Shown: positions 43,271 to 52,557, numbered from the stretch's first letter. The stretch is DNA of 64,000 nucleotides from Mannheimia glucosida (GCF_046267875.1 NZ_CP176502.1:2046001-2110000); one strand, 5' to 3'. Numbers and translations are program-made. Notes: generated by a model from the letters alone, not told the origin.

Positions 43271-44401
43271 TTAATCCCCCAATGTTTCTAAGTCTAAGAA
43301 AATATTCACGGTAATTTCCTTCGGGCAGTCATACGGACGAACCTTAATATAAATCGTAACTTTAGTTTTACTGTGCCAGGTAATAGTGACCGCATCATCT
43401 TTCGGCGGGAAGCATTCACCCGGAAATTCTTTACCGTTTACCGTGGTAGATTTGCTCATATCACGCAACGGTTTAGCAAAATATTGCTGATGGTATTCGG
43501 TGCTATAAGCGGTTGAATTAAACGAACGGTCGCCGATTTTGGCAATCGCCAATAAACGCACGGCACGTGCAGCTTTATCTACAACCCGTAAATTTTCAAT
43601 CGCCTGAAAATCGCCCCCTTCAACATCTAAGGTTCTGCCGTCAGACCAGTAATAGCCGTCATAGTCCGGATACCACATCGGCACAGAATAACGCGCTTTT
43701 TCTAATGCTTTGAGGTGCGATAAGTTTAACTCTGAACCGTCTTTATCTTTCGGTTTTTCTGCTGACCCCATTTCTAATAATGGACCGGTTAGCACTCGGC
43801 AAGGGCTGTCAGCAATGGAGGCCGCACGGTTGGCTAAACGCCCTGAAATCACACCAACTTCATTACCAAACAAGGTCGGCACTAGCATTACGTGTTCACA
43901 CGCTAAGGTTTCTTGCAAACGTACTAATTTAGCCACATAGTCATCCCAAGATTCACCCGATTCTTCGTCTGTGTTAATCGGTTCAATGGCTTGAATAAAG
44001 AATGTGCGGCGACCTAATTTCGCCACCAACTCAGCATACAACGATTGCAAAGCATTAATTTTTTGTTTATCTACGCCTAACGTGTAGGTATTTACCGCAT
44101 ATTCAAACGATGACACTGCATTAGCTTCCGATACCGCTTTTGCAAAATCGTAGCCGTCTTCAGCAGCAACATACACATAAGCAAACCAGTTTTGACCGGC
44201 ATTTAGCATTGCTGCCTTAATTTGCGATTTCAGCACTGTTTTTTCTTCGCCAAGCAATTTATCTAAATCGCTATCAGGGCTAAGTGACATTAACTTGCCA
44301 ACATTGTGCGTGCCTACGCCCACAAATAATGCGTGGCGTTCAATTTCTTTGTTTTCACCGCTTAATAAATTAAGGGCATTGATTTGTACACCTGGGAACA
44401 T
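43271..44401 (-). CDS. Tail sheath protein (FI role, DUF2586-type)
   Basis: 376 residues, matching the HP1-group DUF2586 sheath family and slightly shorter than P2 FI. Segments such as VQINALNLLSGENKEIERHALFVGVG, SRLANRAASIADSPCRVLTGPL-like and VVDKAARAVRLLAIAKIGDRSFN are characteristic. Contractile sheath; its neighbour encodes the tube. Confidence 0.87.
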   Translation of the reverse strand: MFPGVQINALNLLSGENKEIERHALFVGVGTHNVGKLMSLSPDSDLDKLLGEEKTVLKSQIKAAMLNAGQNWFAYVYVAAEDGYDFAKAVSEANAVSSFEYAVNTYTLGVDKQKINALQSLYAELVAKLGRRTFFIQAIEPINTDEESGESWDDYVAKLVRLQETLACEHVMLVPTLFGNEVGVISGRLANRAASIADSPCRVLTGPLLEMGSAEKPKDKDGSELNLSHLKALEKARYSVPMWYPDYDGYYWSDGRTLDVEGGDFQAIENLRVVDKAARAVRLLAIAKIGDRSFNSTAYSTEYHQQYFAKPLRDMSKSTTVNGKEFPGECFPPKDDAVTITWHSKTKVTIYIKVRPYDCPKEITVNIFLDLETLGD

Positions 44402-44428
44402 TTGTTTGTCCTCTTATTATTTTGAATT

Positions 44429-45229
44429 TTATTTTTTCTCTTTATATAACCGTTCAATTGCTTTGGTCATTCTTTCTGCATTACGTTTTTCATCGGTATC
44501 TAAGAATGTTCGCTTAGGTAGTGGCTTAGCATTACGTGCCTTGAAGCGTTCTTTATAAGTTTTTGCATCATAATTAGGATCTAATAGCCTAATTAAAACA
44601 CCCGCTTGACCTATAGTGAGTGTTTGCATAATTTCTTTATCACTCACTTTGTGGCGATTTTTCCCACTCTGAATTCTTTGCTTCCATTTTTCCTGAATTA
44701 TTTTTAATTCAGATTTTGACCGTATTTTTTTAGGTTGCTTATTTGGTTTATCCGCTACGTTATAACCTAGTTGATTAAGTCGTCTTGCTTGTCGTTCTGT
44801 TGCCGGACTATTTAAAGATTTCCTTTCTACCCCTGATTGTTTTTCATTATTTGCTTGAGGCAAGGTATCTACCAACCCTAATTGGTGAATAGAAGATATT
44901 TCACCTGTACGCTGAATGCGGTAAAACATTTTTGCCATATTAATTCCAATGTCTTGGGTCACTAAATATCTTGCCCGGTTCTTCAGCATTTTCGCTTGTT
45001 TTTTGGCATCACGCTTGCTTAAACCTGTTGTATCAATAGGCTTTTGCCTAGCTTTCCAAGGCACACCATCAGGCGATTGTTGTTTATTGATGTTGGATTG
45101 TGCATTGCGTTTAATGGCCTGTGCAGTGTATTTTTTGATTTTTGCTTTATCACCTGCCGAAAGCATTAATATTGCTAAATCGTGCCGAAATTGCTTTAGG
45201 CTTGCAGGATTTGCACGTAACTCAATCAT
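44429..45229 (-). CDS. Virion morphogenesis / tail completion protein S-like
   Basis: 266 residues, strongly basic, with HP1/P2 gpS-type features (LRANPASLKQFRHDLAILML, DGVPWKARQKP, LVTQDIGINMAKMFYRIQRTG, IHQLGL). P2 gpS acts in tail completion; this version is longer than P2's by a Lys-rich insert around residues 135-185. It overlaps the gpR-like gene by eight bases. Confidence 0.8.
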   Translation of the reverse strand: MIELRANPASLKQFRHDLAILMLSAGDKAKIKKYTAQAIKRNAQSNINKQQSPDGVPWKARQKPIDTTGLSKRDAKKQAKMLKNRARYLVTQDIGINMAKMFYRIQRTGEISSIHQLGLVDTLPQANNEKQSGVERKSLNSPATERQARRLNQLGYNVADKPNKQPKKIRSKSELKIIQEKWKQRIQSGKNRHKVSDKEIMQTLTIGQAGVLIRLLDPNYDAKTYKERFKARNAKPLPKRTFLDTDEKRNAERMTKAIERLYKEKK

Positions 45230-45704
45230 TTACAACTTTAACCTCAACATCTTCAGCATAATAAATTTCAATATCTTGTAATTGATAATGAACACCATCA
45301 ATCATTAATGGTCCTTCGTTATTTTCCATAGCTGTAAGAGGTTCTTCAAAGCTAATCGTAAAACTTAAATCTGCCGTTTTATCATCCAAAATATCTAAGT
45401 CAAAATCACTTTCATAATGGTCTAGCTGGTCTCTTAATAAATCGTTCTCATTAAGCCATACCTGAATATATGCCATTATTAGCGGAGCTTGGATTTCTCT
45501 ATAAGGGAATGAATCAAACCACAGTACCGCATCATATTTAATATGAGCAACTTCAATGCCATTCACTGTGACATTCTTTCCTTGATTAACTAATTTTCCG
45601 TTTTCAATCCAAGAATAAAAATTACCGTGATAACGCTTCGGCAGCTTTGTCAGTAAAAAATCGGTTAATTGTTGATAAAGAAACTTCCGCTTTAAATCAG
45701 ACAT
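45222..45704 (-). CDS. Tail completion protein R-like
   Basis: 160 residues (MSDLKRKFLYQQLTDFLLTKLP ... WFDSFPYREIQAPLIMAYIQVWLNEND). The position between gpL and gpS and the LMAYIQVWL region match P2 gpR. Acidic C-terminal half. Overlaps both neighbours, as in the P2 order L-X-Y-...-R-S but without an intervening lysis block. Confidence 0.75.
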   Translation of the reverse strand: MSDLKRKFLYQQLTDFLLTKLPKRYHGNFYSWIENGKLVNQGKNVTVNGIEVAHIKYDAVLWFDSFPYREIQAPLIMAYIQVWLNENDLLRDQLDHYESDFDLDILDDKTADLSFTISFEEPLTAMENNEGPLMIDGVHYQLQDIEIYYAEDVEVKVVND

Positions 45705-46144
45705 ACACTGCCTCTTTTTTTGTCTTTTAGAACCCTAATTGCGTGAGTGGCTTCAGCTAAAAGGCTTTTTTGTTCTTCTGCATACTGTCGGTTTTGATGG
45801 ACTTCTCGCCCCGACAATGTATTAAATTCGGGCAAAAGCTCGTGTTTGGCTCTTGCAAATACTGCTTTTTTGTAAAGCGTTTGGGCGTAATTTTCGCCCC
45901 CCACGGTTACTACTGATATTTGTTCAGCATTTTCAATACCGTTATCTAGGTGTTTTTTCTCAACTTCAACAAGGTCTAAATTCACTTGCTGCATAGCTGA
46001 TATAAGCGATGCTTTAACCATCTCAAGCGGAATCTGTAATGGAATCGCACGTTGTTTCTGAAACTCTTGCACATTCACATCGGGCCAAAATCCGTTATTT
46101 GTGATGGAAATATCATCGTATTCTGTCGTTCTGCCGTTAAACAT
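45692..46144 (-). CDS. Head completion / stabilisation protein L-like
   Basis: 150 residues. FWPDVNVQEFQKQRAIPLQIPLEMVKASLISAMQQVN and the C-terminal helical region match P2 gpL, which binds filled heads before tail joining. Starts one base into the gpM stop. Confidence 0.85.
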   Translation of the reverse strand: MFNGRTTEYDDISITNNGFWPDVNVQEFQKQRAIPLQIPLEMVKASLISAMQQVNLDLVEVEKKHLDNGIENAEQISVVTVGGENYAQTLYKKAVFARAKHELLPEFNTLSGREVHQNRQYAEEQKSLLAEATHAIRVLKDKKRGSVCLI

Positions 46145-46980
46145 TATTTAGCCTCCTGAAGTTGGCTAGATTTAAGTTTTTCAATAAGTAACGGAAAATC
46201 AATTTCCACTTTTTCCAAACTTAAACTAGCCACCGGAGGGAATTTTTCAGGCTGATATTCGCCTGCTTGCTGCAGTGCGTTTAACCGCATAATGCAACGT
46301 TCAACCATATTTTTAACACCCACTTTGTGATGTAGCTGGAATGCTCTTACACATAATTGAATAGCCATAATCAATTTTAATGGGTCATTCACACTTGCTG
46401 CGTGTATTCGTCCTACCTCATTTCGCAATAGGAGTGCGGCAGCTAATTTCAACCATTGAGCGACTTTGATTTCGTGCAGCGTCCACTTAGTCGCCACGTT
46501 TTGCAAAGTCTGCGTAAAATATGGCTCAACGGATTGACCGGCTGTGGCTGTTTTGTCTGTCCATTTGTAAATTTGGTCTGCTGTGAATGCGGGAAGCGTA
46601 GAACGAAAATCATCGGGCAACGACTGATTTTGAGCGATTGCCTTTTCAGCAAGGGATAATGCCCGGTCAAAATCACCAATATCAAACAGATACACGATGC
46701 AATAGCCCAGTATGTCATTTTGATATACCTCACCTTTTTTAAAATAATCGTCCACAAACGGGAGCCAATGCGGAAGAAATACATTACGTTTTTCTTCCGC
46801 ACGAAGTGCTAATGTCGGTAATGCATGAATTCGGTTTACATCATTAACCAAGGCAATTTGCAACACAGAATAATCGCTTCCGTGCTTGGCAATCACAGCT
46901 TGTTTAGTAGCCGCATTCTCATTGCTTTGTTCAATTTCCTGTAATGCTCGCATTTGAGCTTGAAATTCACGCATTCCCAT
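46144..46980 (-). CDS. Terminase small (endonuclease) subunit M-like
   Basis: 278 residues, matching P2 gpM (LVNDVNRIHALPTLALRAEEKRNVFLPHWLPFVDDYFKKG, LGYCIVYLFDIGDFDRALSLAEKAI, IYKWTDKTATAGQSVEPYF). In the P2 family this subunit cuts DNA at cos. Begins two bases after the capsid stop. A cos site was not identified by eye. Confidence 0.9.
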   Translation of the reverse strand: MGMREFQAQMRALQEIEQSNENAATKQAVIAKHGSDYSVLQIALVNDVNRIHALPTLALRAEEKRNVFLPHWLPFVDDYFKKGEVYQNDILGYCIVYLFDIGDFDRALSLAEKAIAQNQSLPDDFRSTLPAFTADQIYKWTDKTATAGQSVEPYFTQTLQNVATKWTLHEIKVAQWLKLAAALLLRNEVGRIHAASVNDPLKLIMAIQLCVRAFQLHHKVGVKNMVERCIMRLNALQQAGEYQPEKFPPVASLSLEKVEIDFPLLIEKLKSSQLQEAK

Positions 46981-46982
46981 AA

Positions 46983-48011
46983 TTATTTATAACTTCCGTC
47001 TGCTTCTAACAGTTTTACATTTTTAAACTCAATCGCTGCGAATTTGCTTGGGTCTTCAACCACATAGCCTTCCATTCGCCAGTATGAATCTTTAACCGCT
47101 TTCAACTCATCATCGTCTTTCATACCACGACGCACGCTGTTTTCTTGCGTATAGATTGATAGGTTTTTAAGACTGGTTACTACCGCTAAACGTGGTGGCA
47201 TATTTGGCACTAACATTGCCTTCATACCGCCGAAGGTTTTCATTAAATCCTGCGTATTTAATGCTGCTTTTTCGGTAGCAATTAAGCCATTACCTTTATA
47301 AACAAGGCTTGCCTCTTTGCCGACTAAATCTGAACCGACCAAGAAAACTAAATCACCGGCATCACGATGTACTTCTGCTAAACCTTGCTTTAAGTCATAC
47401 GCTAACTCATCCAGGTTTTTATAATCGCCTTCGTCACCAAAAATGCGGATTTCACCTTCATTTTTGCCTTTAGTTAAAATTTGGGTCGGTTTATTCTCAC
47501 GCACAAACTGTAACCAACCTTTATTTACATCAGCTAAATTACTGTCTGTCGTATCATCTGCTACAGATTCGCCGTAGAAGCCGATTTTAATCATATCTAA
47601 GGCGATTTGGCGTTGAACGTATTCCGCATAGAGTGATGCGAATTGGTCTGATAAATGCCCCCATTGACTGATTTTAGTCCAAGGGATTAACACGCCTGAA
47701 TCGGTTTCGGCTAATTTGTACTTATAGCCGTTGGCACTGACTTTTTTGCGGAAACGGCCTTCTGCTTTACGGCCTGTAATACCGCCTTCAGCCGGGCCAT
47801 AAATGAGATCACCTTCAACATCTTTTACTGTGATAACATTGATTTGCTCTAAGAAATCAGAACGGCTTTGGATGTTACCAAGTAATACAACCGCTTTTGA
47901 GGTTTCAATATTGTATTGCTTACCGGCTAACGCTAAATTTGGGTCTGCACCGTAAAAATTAGCTGCGTTAGTTACTAAAGCATAAAAGAGTTTTGCTGCT
48001 ACACTATTCAT
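46983..48011 (-). CDS. Major capsid protein (gpN-like)
   Basis: 342 residues, HK97-fold capsid of the P2 family (LGNIQSRSDFLEQINVITVKD, GITGRKAEGRFRKKVSANGYKYKLAETDSGVLIPW, LVGKEASLVYKG). P2 gpN is trimmed by the gpO protease at its N-terminus; a similar processing is expected. Follows scaffold by two bases. Confidence 0.93.
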   Translation of the reverse strand: MNSVAAKLFYALVTNAANFYGADPNLALAGKQYNIETSKAVVLLGNIQSRSDFLEQINVITVKDVEGDLIYGPAEGGITGRKAEGRFRKKVSANGYKYKLAETDSGVLIPWTKISQWGHLSDQFASLYAEYVQRQIALDMIKIGFYGESVADDTTDSNLADVNKGWLQFVRENKPTQILTKGKNEGEIRIFGDEGDYKNLDELAYDLKQGLAEVHRDAGDLVFLVGSDLVGKEASLVYKGNGLIATEKAALNTQDLMKTFGGMKAMLVPNMPPRLAVVTSLKNLSIYTQENSVRRGMKDDDELKAVKDSYWRMEGYVVEDPSKFAAIEFKNVKLLEADGSYK

Positions 48012-48013
48012 TC

Positions 48014-48883
48014 TTACACCGCCGTATTAAATTCTTTGGTTTCAGGTACACCACCCGGAACAGGTGTTTTAACTTCAGCTAATGCATCGAATTTTTTATT
48101 TAATTCGCTTACTGCTGTCGATAATTGGTTAAATTGTTCTGTTGTAATACCTTGTGTTTGAGCTGGTTCTTCCGGCTTTGGTGCTGGCTCTGATGCCGGT
48201 GTAGCTAGGGTTTGAGTGAAATATTTTTCCACCTTTTCGCCTAAGCCATTCACCGCATTAAGAAGCTGTGAAAATTGCTTTTCGTCCATTGATGTTTCCT
48301 CGTTGTTATTGTTATTTTGGGGAATCGTTTCTGCTTTGGCTTCACCTTCTTTTTCGCTATGTTGCGTAAAAAAGGCTTTTACCAGATTAAAAAAAGACTT
48401 TTCTTCATCTTGCGGATTACTTAACGCAAGATTGATTTGGGTATATTCGCTTGCCACCGTATTTTGGGGAGCATCTTTAATATTAAATTGCAGTTGAGTT
48501 GTGCCAACTGATGCCGGTGAATCAGTCACACCTAAGCCGGTAAGGTAACTTTTGCCGCTACCACGGAAATTCGGTGTAATTTCAATACTGGTAAATAGAT
48601 ATTGCCCATCTTTATTCCAGCTAATAAGATGATCATTCGGTGCAAGCACGGCAAAGAGCTTTAATTCGCCTGATACTTCCTCTACTTTTACTTCTAGCAC
48701 TTGCCCAAAGTTAAACCAACGTCTATGTTCAGGCCACATATTCGCAGTATATAAATCCGTGCTATAGGTTTCTGCCATATCCAGCAATTCTTGCTTAGTG
48801 ATTTCACGGCCATCTACTGTTGTTCCGGATGTTGCGATACAAATAAAATCTGTACGTAACTTACTTTTACTTACTGTTGTCAT
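48014..48883 (-). CDS. Capsid scaffolding protein with protease domain (gpO-like)
   Basis: 289 residues from the ATG at 48883, which has AAAGGCAG upstream; a longer reading to 48922 lacks one. The N-terminal serine-protease domain contains Asp24, His53 (PEHRRWF) and Ser99 (FTSIEI), the likely counterparts of the P2 gpO triad. The C-terminal half is a helical scaffold with a Thr/Glu/Pro-rich linker. First gene of the minus-strand late operon. Confidence 0.9.
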   Translation of the reverse strand: MTTVSKSKLRTDFICIATSGTTVDGREITKQELLDMAETYSTDLYTANMWPEHRRWFNFGQVLEVKVEEVSGELKLFAVLAPNDHLISWNKDGQYLFTSIEITPNFRGSGKSYLTGLGVTDSPASVGTTQLQFNIKDAPQNTVASEYTQINLALSNPQDEEKSFFNLVKAFFTQHSEKEGEAKAETIPQNNNNNEETSMDEKQFSQLLNAVNGLGEKVEKYFTQTLATPASEPAPKPEEPAQTQGITTEQFNQLSTAVSELNKKFDALAEVKTPVPGGVPETKEFNTAV

Positions 48884-48969
48884 AACTGCCTTTATTAAAG
48901 TGAAATCGGTCAATGCCCACATTCTTACTTAAATTTCTAGGCTTTTCACTTGGTTGATTTCTGTTCTAT

Positions 48970-49065
48970 TCGGATATAAAGCAAATTTGAGGTATATCCG
49001 ACCATATCCGAAAAACAGCACAATAAATTGTGTTTGTTTCTTGCCAAAATACGGCTGTATATCCA
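48970..49065. promoter_or_regulatory. Divergent late promoter region with TATATCCGA repeats
   Basis: TCGGATATA (48970) faces TATATCCGA (48993), then CATATCCGA (49003) and TATATCCA (49058). A palindrome CACAATAAATTGTG lies at 49020-49033. The repeats lie between the divergent gpO-like and terminase genes, where P2 places Ogr-activated late promoters. Candidate binding sites for the Ogr-like activator at 52006. Confidence 0.5.
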
Positions 49066-49087
49066 ATAAAAATAATAATAAAGAGAT

Positions 49088-50899
49088 ATGGCAGAGAAAA
49101 AATTAAGAGTACGTAAATCTTTACGCTACGATGATGAAACGATCTATGCTGCAAAGTTTTTGTATTTAAAAAAACATACTCCTAAAGAAATTGCAGCAGA
49201 GTTAGGCTTAAACTCACCCCGCCCTATTTATTACTGGGCTGAAAAATACAACTGGCGAAACCTGATTAGTGAAAGCGGTATTGAAGAATTAATCGCTTTG
49301 CGTATCGTTGCTTTAACGGAACGTGAGGGCAAAAGCGAAAACGAAATTAAAGAGCTGAATGCCTTAATTGATAAGGATTTGGAGTATAAAAAACTTCGGG
49401 CTACCCAACAGGCTAAGCAGGCTAAACAGCAAGCGGTCAATTTGGGTGAAAGTTTTGCAAATTTTGCTGATAGCGGCGATGGGGCAAAATCAAAGTCTGA
49501 AAAGGGCGAGAAAAAGAAAAAGGTTAAGAACGATATTTCGCATATTACGCCTGAAATGTTTCAGCCGTTTGTGGATTCACTTTTTGACTATCAGAAACAC
49601 GCAAGGGCTAATAAACATCAGGATGTTAGAAATATTCTAAAATCCCGACAAATCGGGATGACTTATTACTTTTCGTTTGAAGGGTTTGAAGATGCCGTTT
49701 TAACCGGTGATAACCAAATTTTCTTATCTGCCTCCAAGCGACAATCTGAAATTTTTAAGAACTACATTGTAAAAATGGCTCGCCAGTATTTCGATTTAGA
49801 GCTAAAAGGCAATCCGATTATTTTAAGCAATGGGGCTGAATTGCATTTTTTAGCCACAAATGCGAATACCGCACAAGGTAATAGCGGCCACGTTTACGGT
49901 GATGAATATGCTTGGATTCGTGATTTTAACCGTTTCCACGATGTATCTTCAGCAATGGCTACGCACGAAAGATGGCGTGAAACGTATTTTTCTACTCCAT
50001 CCTCAAAATTTCACCCATCTTATGCGTTTTGGTCGGGTGATAAATGGAAAAGTGATGACCCTAAACGCAAGAATGTGATTTTCCCAACCTTTGAGGAATA
50101 TCGCGACGGCGGGCGAGTTTGTCCGGACGGTGTATGGCGTTATGTAGTCACGATTGAAGATGCTGAAAAAGGCGGTTGCGATTTATTTAATATTGAAAAG
50201 CTCAAGCAAAAATACAATCGGCACGTTTTTAACCAGTTATTTATGTGCGTATGGATTGATGATGCTAATAGTATTTTCAAAATCGGTGAATTGCTCAAAT
50301 GTGGCGTAGATATTGAAACGTGGAAAGACTTTGAACCTAGTGCAGAACACCCATTCGGAATGCGTGAAGTTTGGGCGGGTTATGACCCAGCACATAGCCA
50401 AGATGCCGCCTGTTTTGTGATTATTGCTCCTCCTGTATTGCCGAAAGAAAAATTCAGGCTTTTAGAGCGGCACCAATGGCACGGCTTATCGTATAAATGG
50501 CAGGCACAACAAATAAAAGGGTTGTTTGAAAAATACAATATCACTTATTTAGGGATAGATGCAACCGGGGTTGGTTACGGCGTTTACGAAGAAGTAAAGG
50601 AATTTGCCCGGCGTGAGGCTGTGCCACTTAATTATAATCCGGAGGTTAAGACAGGTATGGTGCTAAAAATGCACGACTTGGTGACATCTGAAAATATCGC
50701 TTGGTCGAATAAAGAAATTGATATTGCCGCCTCATTTTTGATGGTGAAGCAAACCACAACAAGATCGGGCGAGAAAACGACTTTTATTGCAGAACGTACA
50801 GCACAGAATCAGCACGCTGATGTATTTTGGGCTATGTGTAATGCAATTAACAAAAAATCTTTAACCACGAAAAAACGGCGTAGTAGCTGGGGTATTTAA
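49088..50899 (+). CDS. Terminase large (ATPase) subunit P-like
   Basis: 603 residues, P2 gpP family. The N-terminal helix-turn-helix-like segment (HTPKEIAAELGLNSPRPIYYWAEK) is followed by the packaging ATPase with its P-loop variant (SRQIGMTYYF near residue 185) and a Walker B region. A C-terminal RNase H-like part contains YDPAHSQDAACFVI and YLGIDATGVG. Divergent from gpO, as in P2. Confidence 0.93.
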   Translation: MAEKKLRVRKSLRYDDETIYAAKFLYLKKHTPKEIAAELGLNSPRPIYYWAEKYNWRNLISESGIEELIALRIVALTEREGKSENEIKELNALIDKDLEYKKLRATQQAKQAKQQAVNLGESFANFADSGDGAKSKSEKGEKKKKVKNDISHITPEMFQPFVDSLFDYQKHARANKHQDVRNILKSRQIGMTYYFSFEGFEDAVLTGDNQIFLSASKRQSEIFKNYIVKMARQYFDLELKGNPIILSNGAELHFLATNANTAQGNSGHVYGDEYAWIRDFNRFHDVSSAMATHERWRETYFSTPSSKFHPSYAFWSGDKWKSDDPKRKNVIFPTFEEYRDGGRVCPDGVWRYVVTIEDAEKGGCDLFNIEKLKQKYNRHVFNQLFMCVWIDDANSIFKIGELLKCGVDIETWKDFEPSAEHPFGMREVWAGYDPAHSQDAACFVIIAPPVLPKEKFRLLERHQWHGLSYKWQAQQIKGLFEKYNITYLGIDATGVGYGVYEEVKEFARREAVPLNYNPEVKTGMVLKMHDLVTSENIAWSNKEIDIAASFLMVKQTTTRSGEKTTFIAERTAQNQHADVFWAMCNAINKKSLTTKKRRSSWGI

Positions 50900-50901
50900 T
50901 T

Positions 50902-51936
50902 ATGACAAAATCAAAAAAAGCACAACAAACAAAACAGAATGGAATGAAATTATTTTCCATAAATGACCGAAACTGGGAAATGTCCGCAGCCCCAGCACTA
51001 GATTATGTTGGGTTAGGTTTCGACAATCATTACAACTGCCATTTACCTCCAATTAATCGCCACGCATTAGCGAAATTGCCATATCAAAATGCACAACACG
51101 GCGGCATTTTAAATAGCCGGTCAAATATGGTGAGTAGTGGCTATTTAGGTAGCCCGACACTTTCACGAATGGAAATGCGGGCAGCCTGTTTAAATTTAAT
51201 TCAGTTTGGTGATGTGGCATTGTTAAAATTACGCAATGGCTTTGGGCAAGTGGTAAAACTACACCCGTTATCATCGCTTTATATGAGAGTAAAAAAAGAT
51301 GGTGGCTATTCCTATTTAATGAAAAAATCGCTCTATGATACGGCATCGGAAATCTACGAATATAGTGAAAAAGATATTATCTTCATCAAACTGTATGACC
51401 CTATTCAACAAGTTTACGGCTCACCTGATTATGTCGGCGGTATTCAATCCGCCTTGCTTAACTCCGATGCCACTACATTTCGCCGCCGTTATTTTAGCAA
51501 TGGGGCCCATATGGGATTTATTCTTTACACTACTGACCCTGATTTATCGGAGGATATGGAAGATGAAATCCGCAAAAAAATAGAAAAGTCAAAAGGTGTC
51601 GGGAATTTTAAATCTATGTTTATTAACATTCCCGATGGCAGCCCCGATGGAGTTAAGCTGATTCCGATTGGCGATACCGGCACAAAAGATGAATTTGCGA
51701 ATATCAAAAATATTTCTGCACAAGATGTTTTAACTGCTCACCGATTCCCTCCCGGATTAGGCGGCATTATCCCAAGCAATAGCGGTGGATTAGGCGACCC
51801 TTTGAAATATCGTGAGGCTTATCAACTTGATGAAGTATTCCCACTACAAGAGATTATCGAAGAAGCAATTAATAGCGATTTTGAAATTAAAAAATCAATG
51901 CAAGTCAAGTTTAAAAAGCCACAAATCACAGAATAA
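50902..51936 (+). CDS. Portal protein Q-like
   Basis: 344 residues, P2 gpQ/PBSX portal family. FLEYD-type motifs are replaced by YDPIQQVYGSPDYVGGIQSALLN, FRRRYFSNGAHMGFILY and VLTAHRFPPGLGGIIPSNSGGLGDPLKYREAY, which are diagnostic. Starts two bases after the terminase stop. Dodecameric portal at the head vertex. Confidence 0.93.
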   Translation: MTKSKKAQQTKQNGMKLFSINDRNWEMSAAPALDYVGLGFDNHYNCHLPPINRHALAKLPYQNAQHGGILNSRSNMVSSGYLGSPTLSRMEMRAACLNLIQFGDVALLKLRNGFGQVVKLHPLSSLYMRVKKDGGYSYLMKKSLYDTASEIYEYSEKDIIFIKLYDPIQQVYGSPDYVGGIQSALLNSDATTFRRRYFSNGAHMGFILYTTDPDLSEDMEDEIRKKIEKSKGVGNFKSMFINIPDGSPDGVKLIPIGDTGTKDEFANIKNISAQDVLTAHRFPPGLGGIIPSNSGGLGDPLKYREAYQLDEVFPLQEIIEEAINSDFEIKKSMQVKFKKPQITE

Positions 51937-52005
51937 TTCAAAAGAAAAGCAATTCATTTTTTGCTATAATTATCAATTATTTAAGTGTTATAAAGGTTAC
52001 TTGTT

Positions 52006-52290
52006 ATGGCTAAAATTTTAGATATTTATTGCGAATGTGGCTCAAAGGCATTTATTACAAAAACTGAAAATATTCACAGCAATTTTAAGAAATTGTATTG
52101 CACCTGCAGAAATCCTGATTGTGGGCATAAATTTGTAATGAATTTAGAATTTAGCCATACAACCAGCACCAGCAAATTAACAAAAGAAGGATTGTTTAAA
52201 TATTTGGTGAGTAAATTATCCGAAGCAGATAAAAACGAATTATTTAAGCTGATCACACCAAGTCCAAAACAAAAAGAGAATTTTGCATAA
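52006..52290 (+). CDS. ogr: Ogr/Delta-type zinc-finger late activator
   Basis: 94 residues, slightly longer than P2 Ogr. The zinc site is C-x-C (YCECGSKA) paired with CTCRNPDCGHKFV, followed by the conserved phage-Ogr beta segment. It should activate late promoters by contacting the RNA polymerase alpha subunit. Lies 69 bases after the portal gene, with a TATAAT at 51965 as a possible own promoter. Confidence 0.87.
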   Translation: MAKILDIYCECGSKAFITKTENIHSNFKKLYCTCRNPDCGHKFVMNLEFSHTTSTSKLTKEGLFKYLVSKLSEADKNELFKLITPSPKQKENFA

Positions 52291-52300
52291 GGTATAATAA

Positions 52301-52334
52301 AAATCCGAGAAACTAAAAATTTCTCGGATTTTTT
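52301..52334 (+). terminator. Terminator after ogr
   Basis: AAATCCGAGAAA / TTTCTCGGATTT with a seven-base loop and a T tract. It separates the P-Q-ogr operon from the small toxin-like locus. Confidence 0.9.
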
Positions 52335-52345
52335 GTATTTATTAC

Positions 52346-52374
52346 TTGCAATATAGGGTATCCTACATTATAAT
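52346..52374 (+). promoter_or_regulatory. Promoter of the Ibs-like toxin transcript
   Basis: TTGCAA (52346-52351), 17-base spacer, TATAAT (52369-52374). The predicted start near 52381 begins at the first hairpin. Confidence 0.65.
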
Positions 52375-52379
52375 AACCT

Positions 52380-52427
52380 CACTTTCAAGAGATAGCTTGA
52401 AAGTGAGCGTAAGGCTTAAACCTTACG
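52380..52427 (+). promoter_or_regulatory. Structured 5' leader of toxin mRNA
   Basis: Two perfect hairpins in a row: CACTTTCAAG-AGATAG-CTTGAAAGTG (52380-52405) and CGTAAGG-CTTAAA-CCTTACG (52408-52427), just before the ribosome site. Such leaders protect or regulate type I toxin mRNAs. Confidence 0.6.
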
Positions 52428-52447
52428 AAATGAAGAAGGATAGCAAA

Positions 52448-52507
52448 ATGTTTAAATACATTATCCTAGTTGTCTTCTTATTAGTCCTTAGCTCCCCAGC
52501 TTACTAA
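52448..52507 (+). CDS. Ibs-like hydrophobic type I toxin peptide
   Basis: Nineteen residues, MFKYIILVVFLLVLSSPAY, ending in stop TAA. Length, all-hydrophobic body and the terminal S-x-A-Y pattern match the Ibs toxins of E. coli (IbsC: MMRLVIILIVLLLISFSAY, from memory). Ibs peptides insert in the inner membrane and depolarise it. AAGGA lies nine bases upstream. An in-frame ATG at 52430 could add six residues (MKKDSK). A stable hairpin (52521-52542) follows. The opposite strand has its own strong promoter, as in ibs/sib loci. Confidence 0.75.
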   Translation: MFKYIILVVFLLVLSSPAY

Positions 52508-52520
52508 TCTGAAGCAACTC

Positions 52521-52542
52521 GCCGGGGGTGAAAGCTCCCGGC
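52521..52542. terminator. GC-rich hairpin after the toxin
   Basis: GCCGGGGG-TGAAAG-CTCCCGGC, the most GC-rich structure in the neighbourhood, with no T tract on the plus strand. It may stabilise or partly terminate the toxin mRNA, and forms the 5' hairpin of the antisense RNA. Confidence 0.6.
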
Positions 52543-52557
52543 TCTTCAAACAAATTT

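Larger units (their letters stand above)
52380..52551 (-). ncRNA. Predicted Sib-like antisense antitoxin RNA
   Basis: The promoter at 52586-52558 should start a minus-strand RNA near 52551 that runs across the entire toxin message, ribosome site and leader. The ends are estimates. Its 3' end may fall at the CACTTTCAAG hairpin, although no strong T tract follows on this strand. Full complementarity to the toxin mRNA is inherent. Confidence 0.5.

Noticed and set aside
48970..49065. TATATCCGA cluster as replication iterons
   Set aside because: HP1/P2-type phages replicate from a site in the gpA gene; location between late operons fits transcription control.
52380..52542. Toxin-like peptide as a mere leader peptide of an attenuator
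   Set aside because: No mutually exclusive terminator/antiterminator with a T tract was seen, and the peptide has no run of regulatory codons; the antisense promoter favours a type I toxin.
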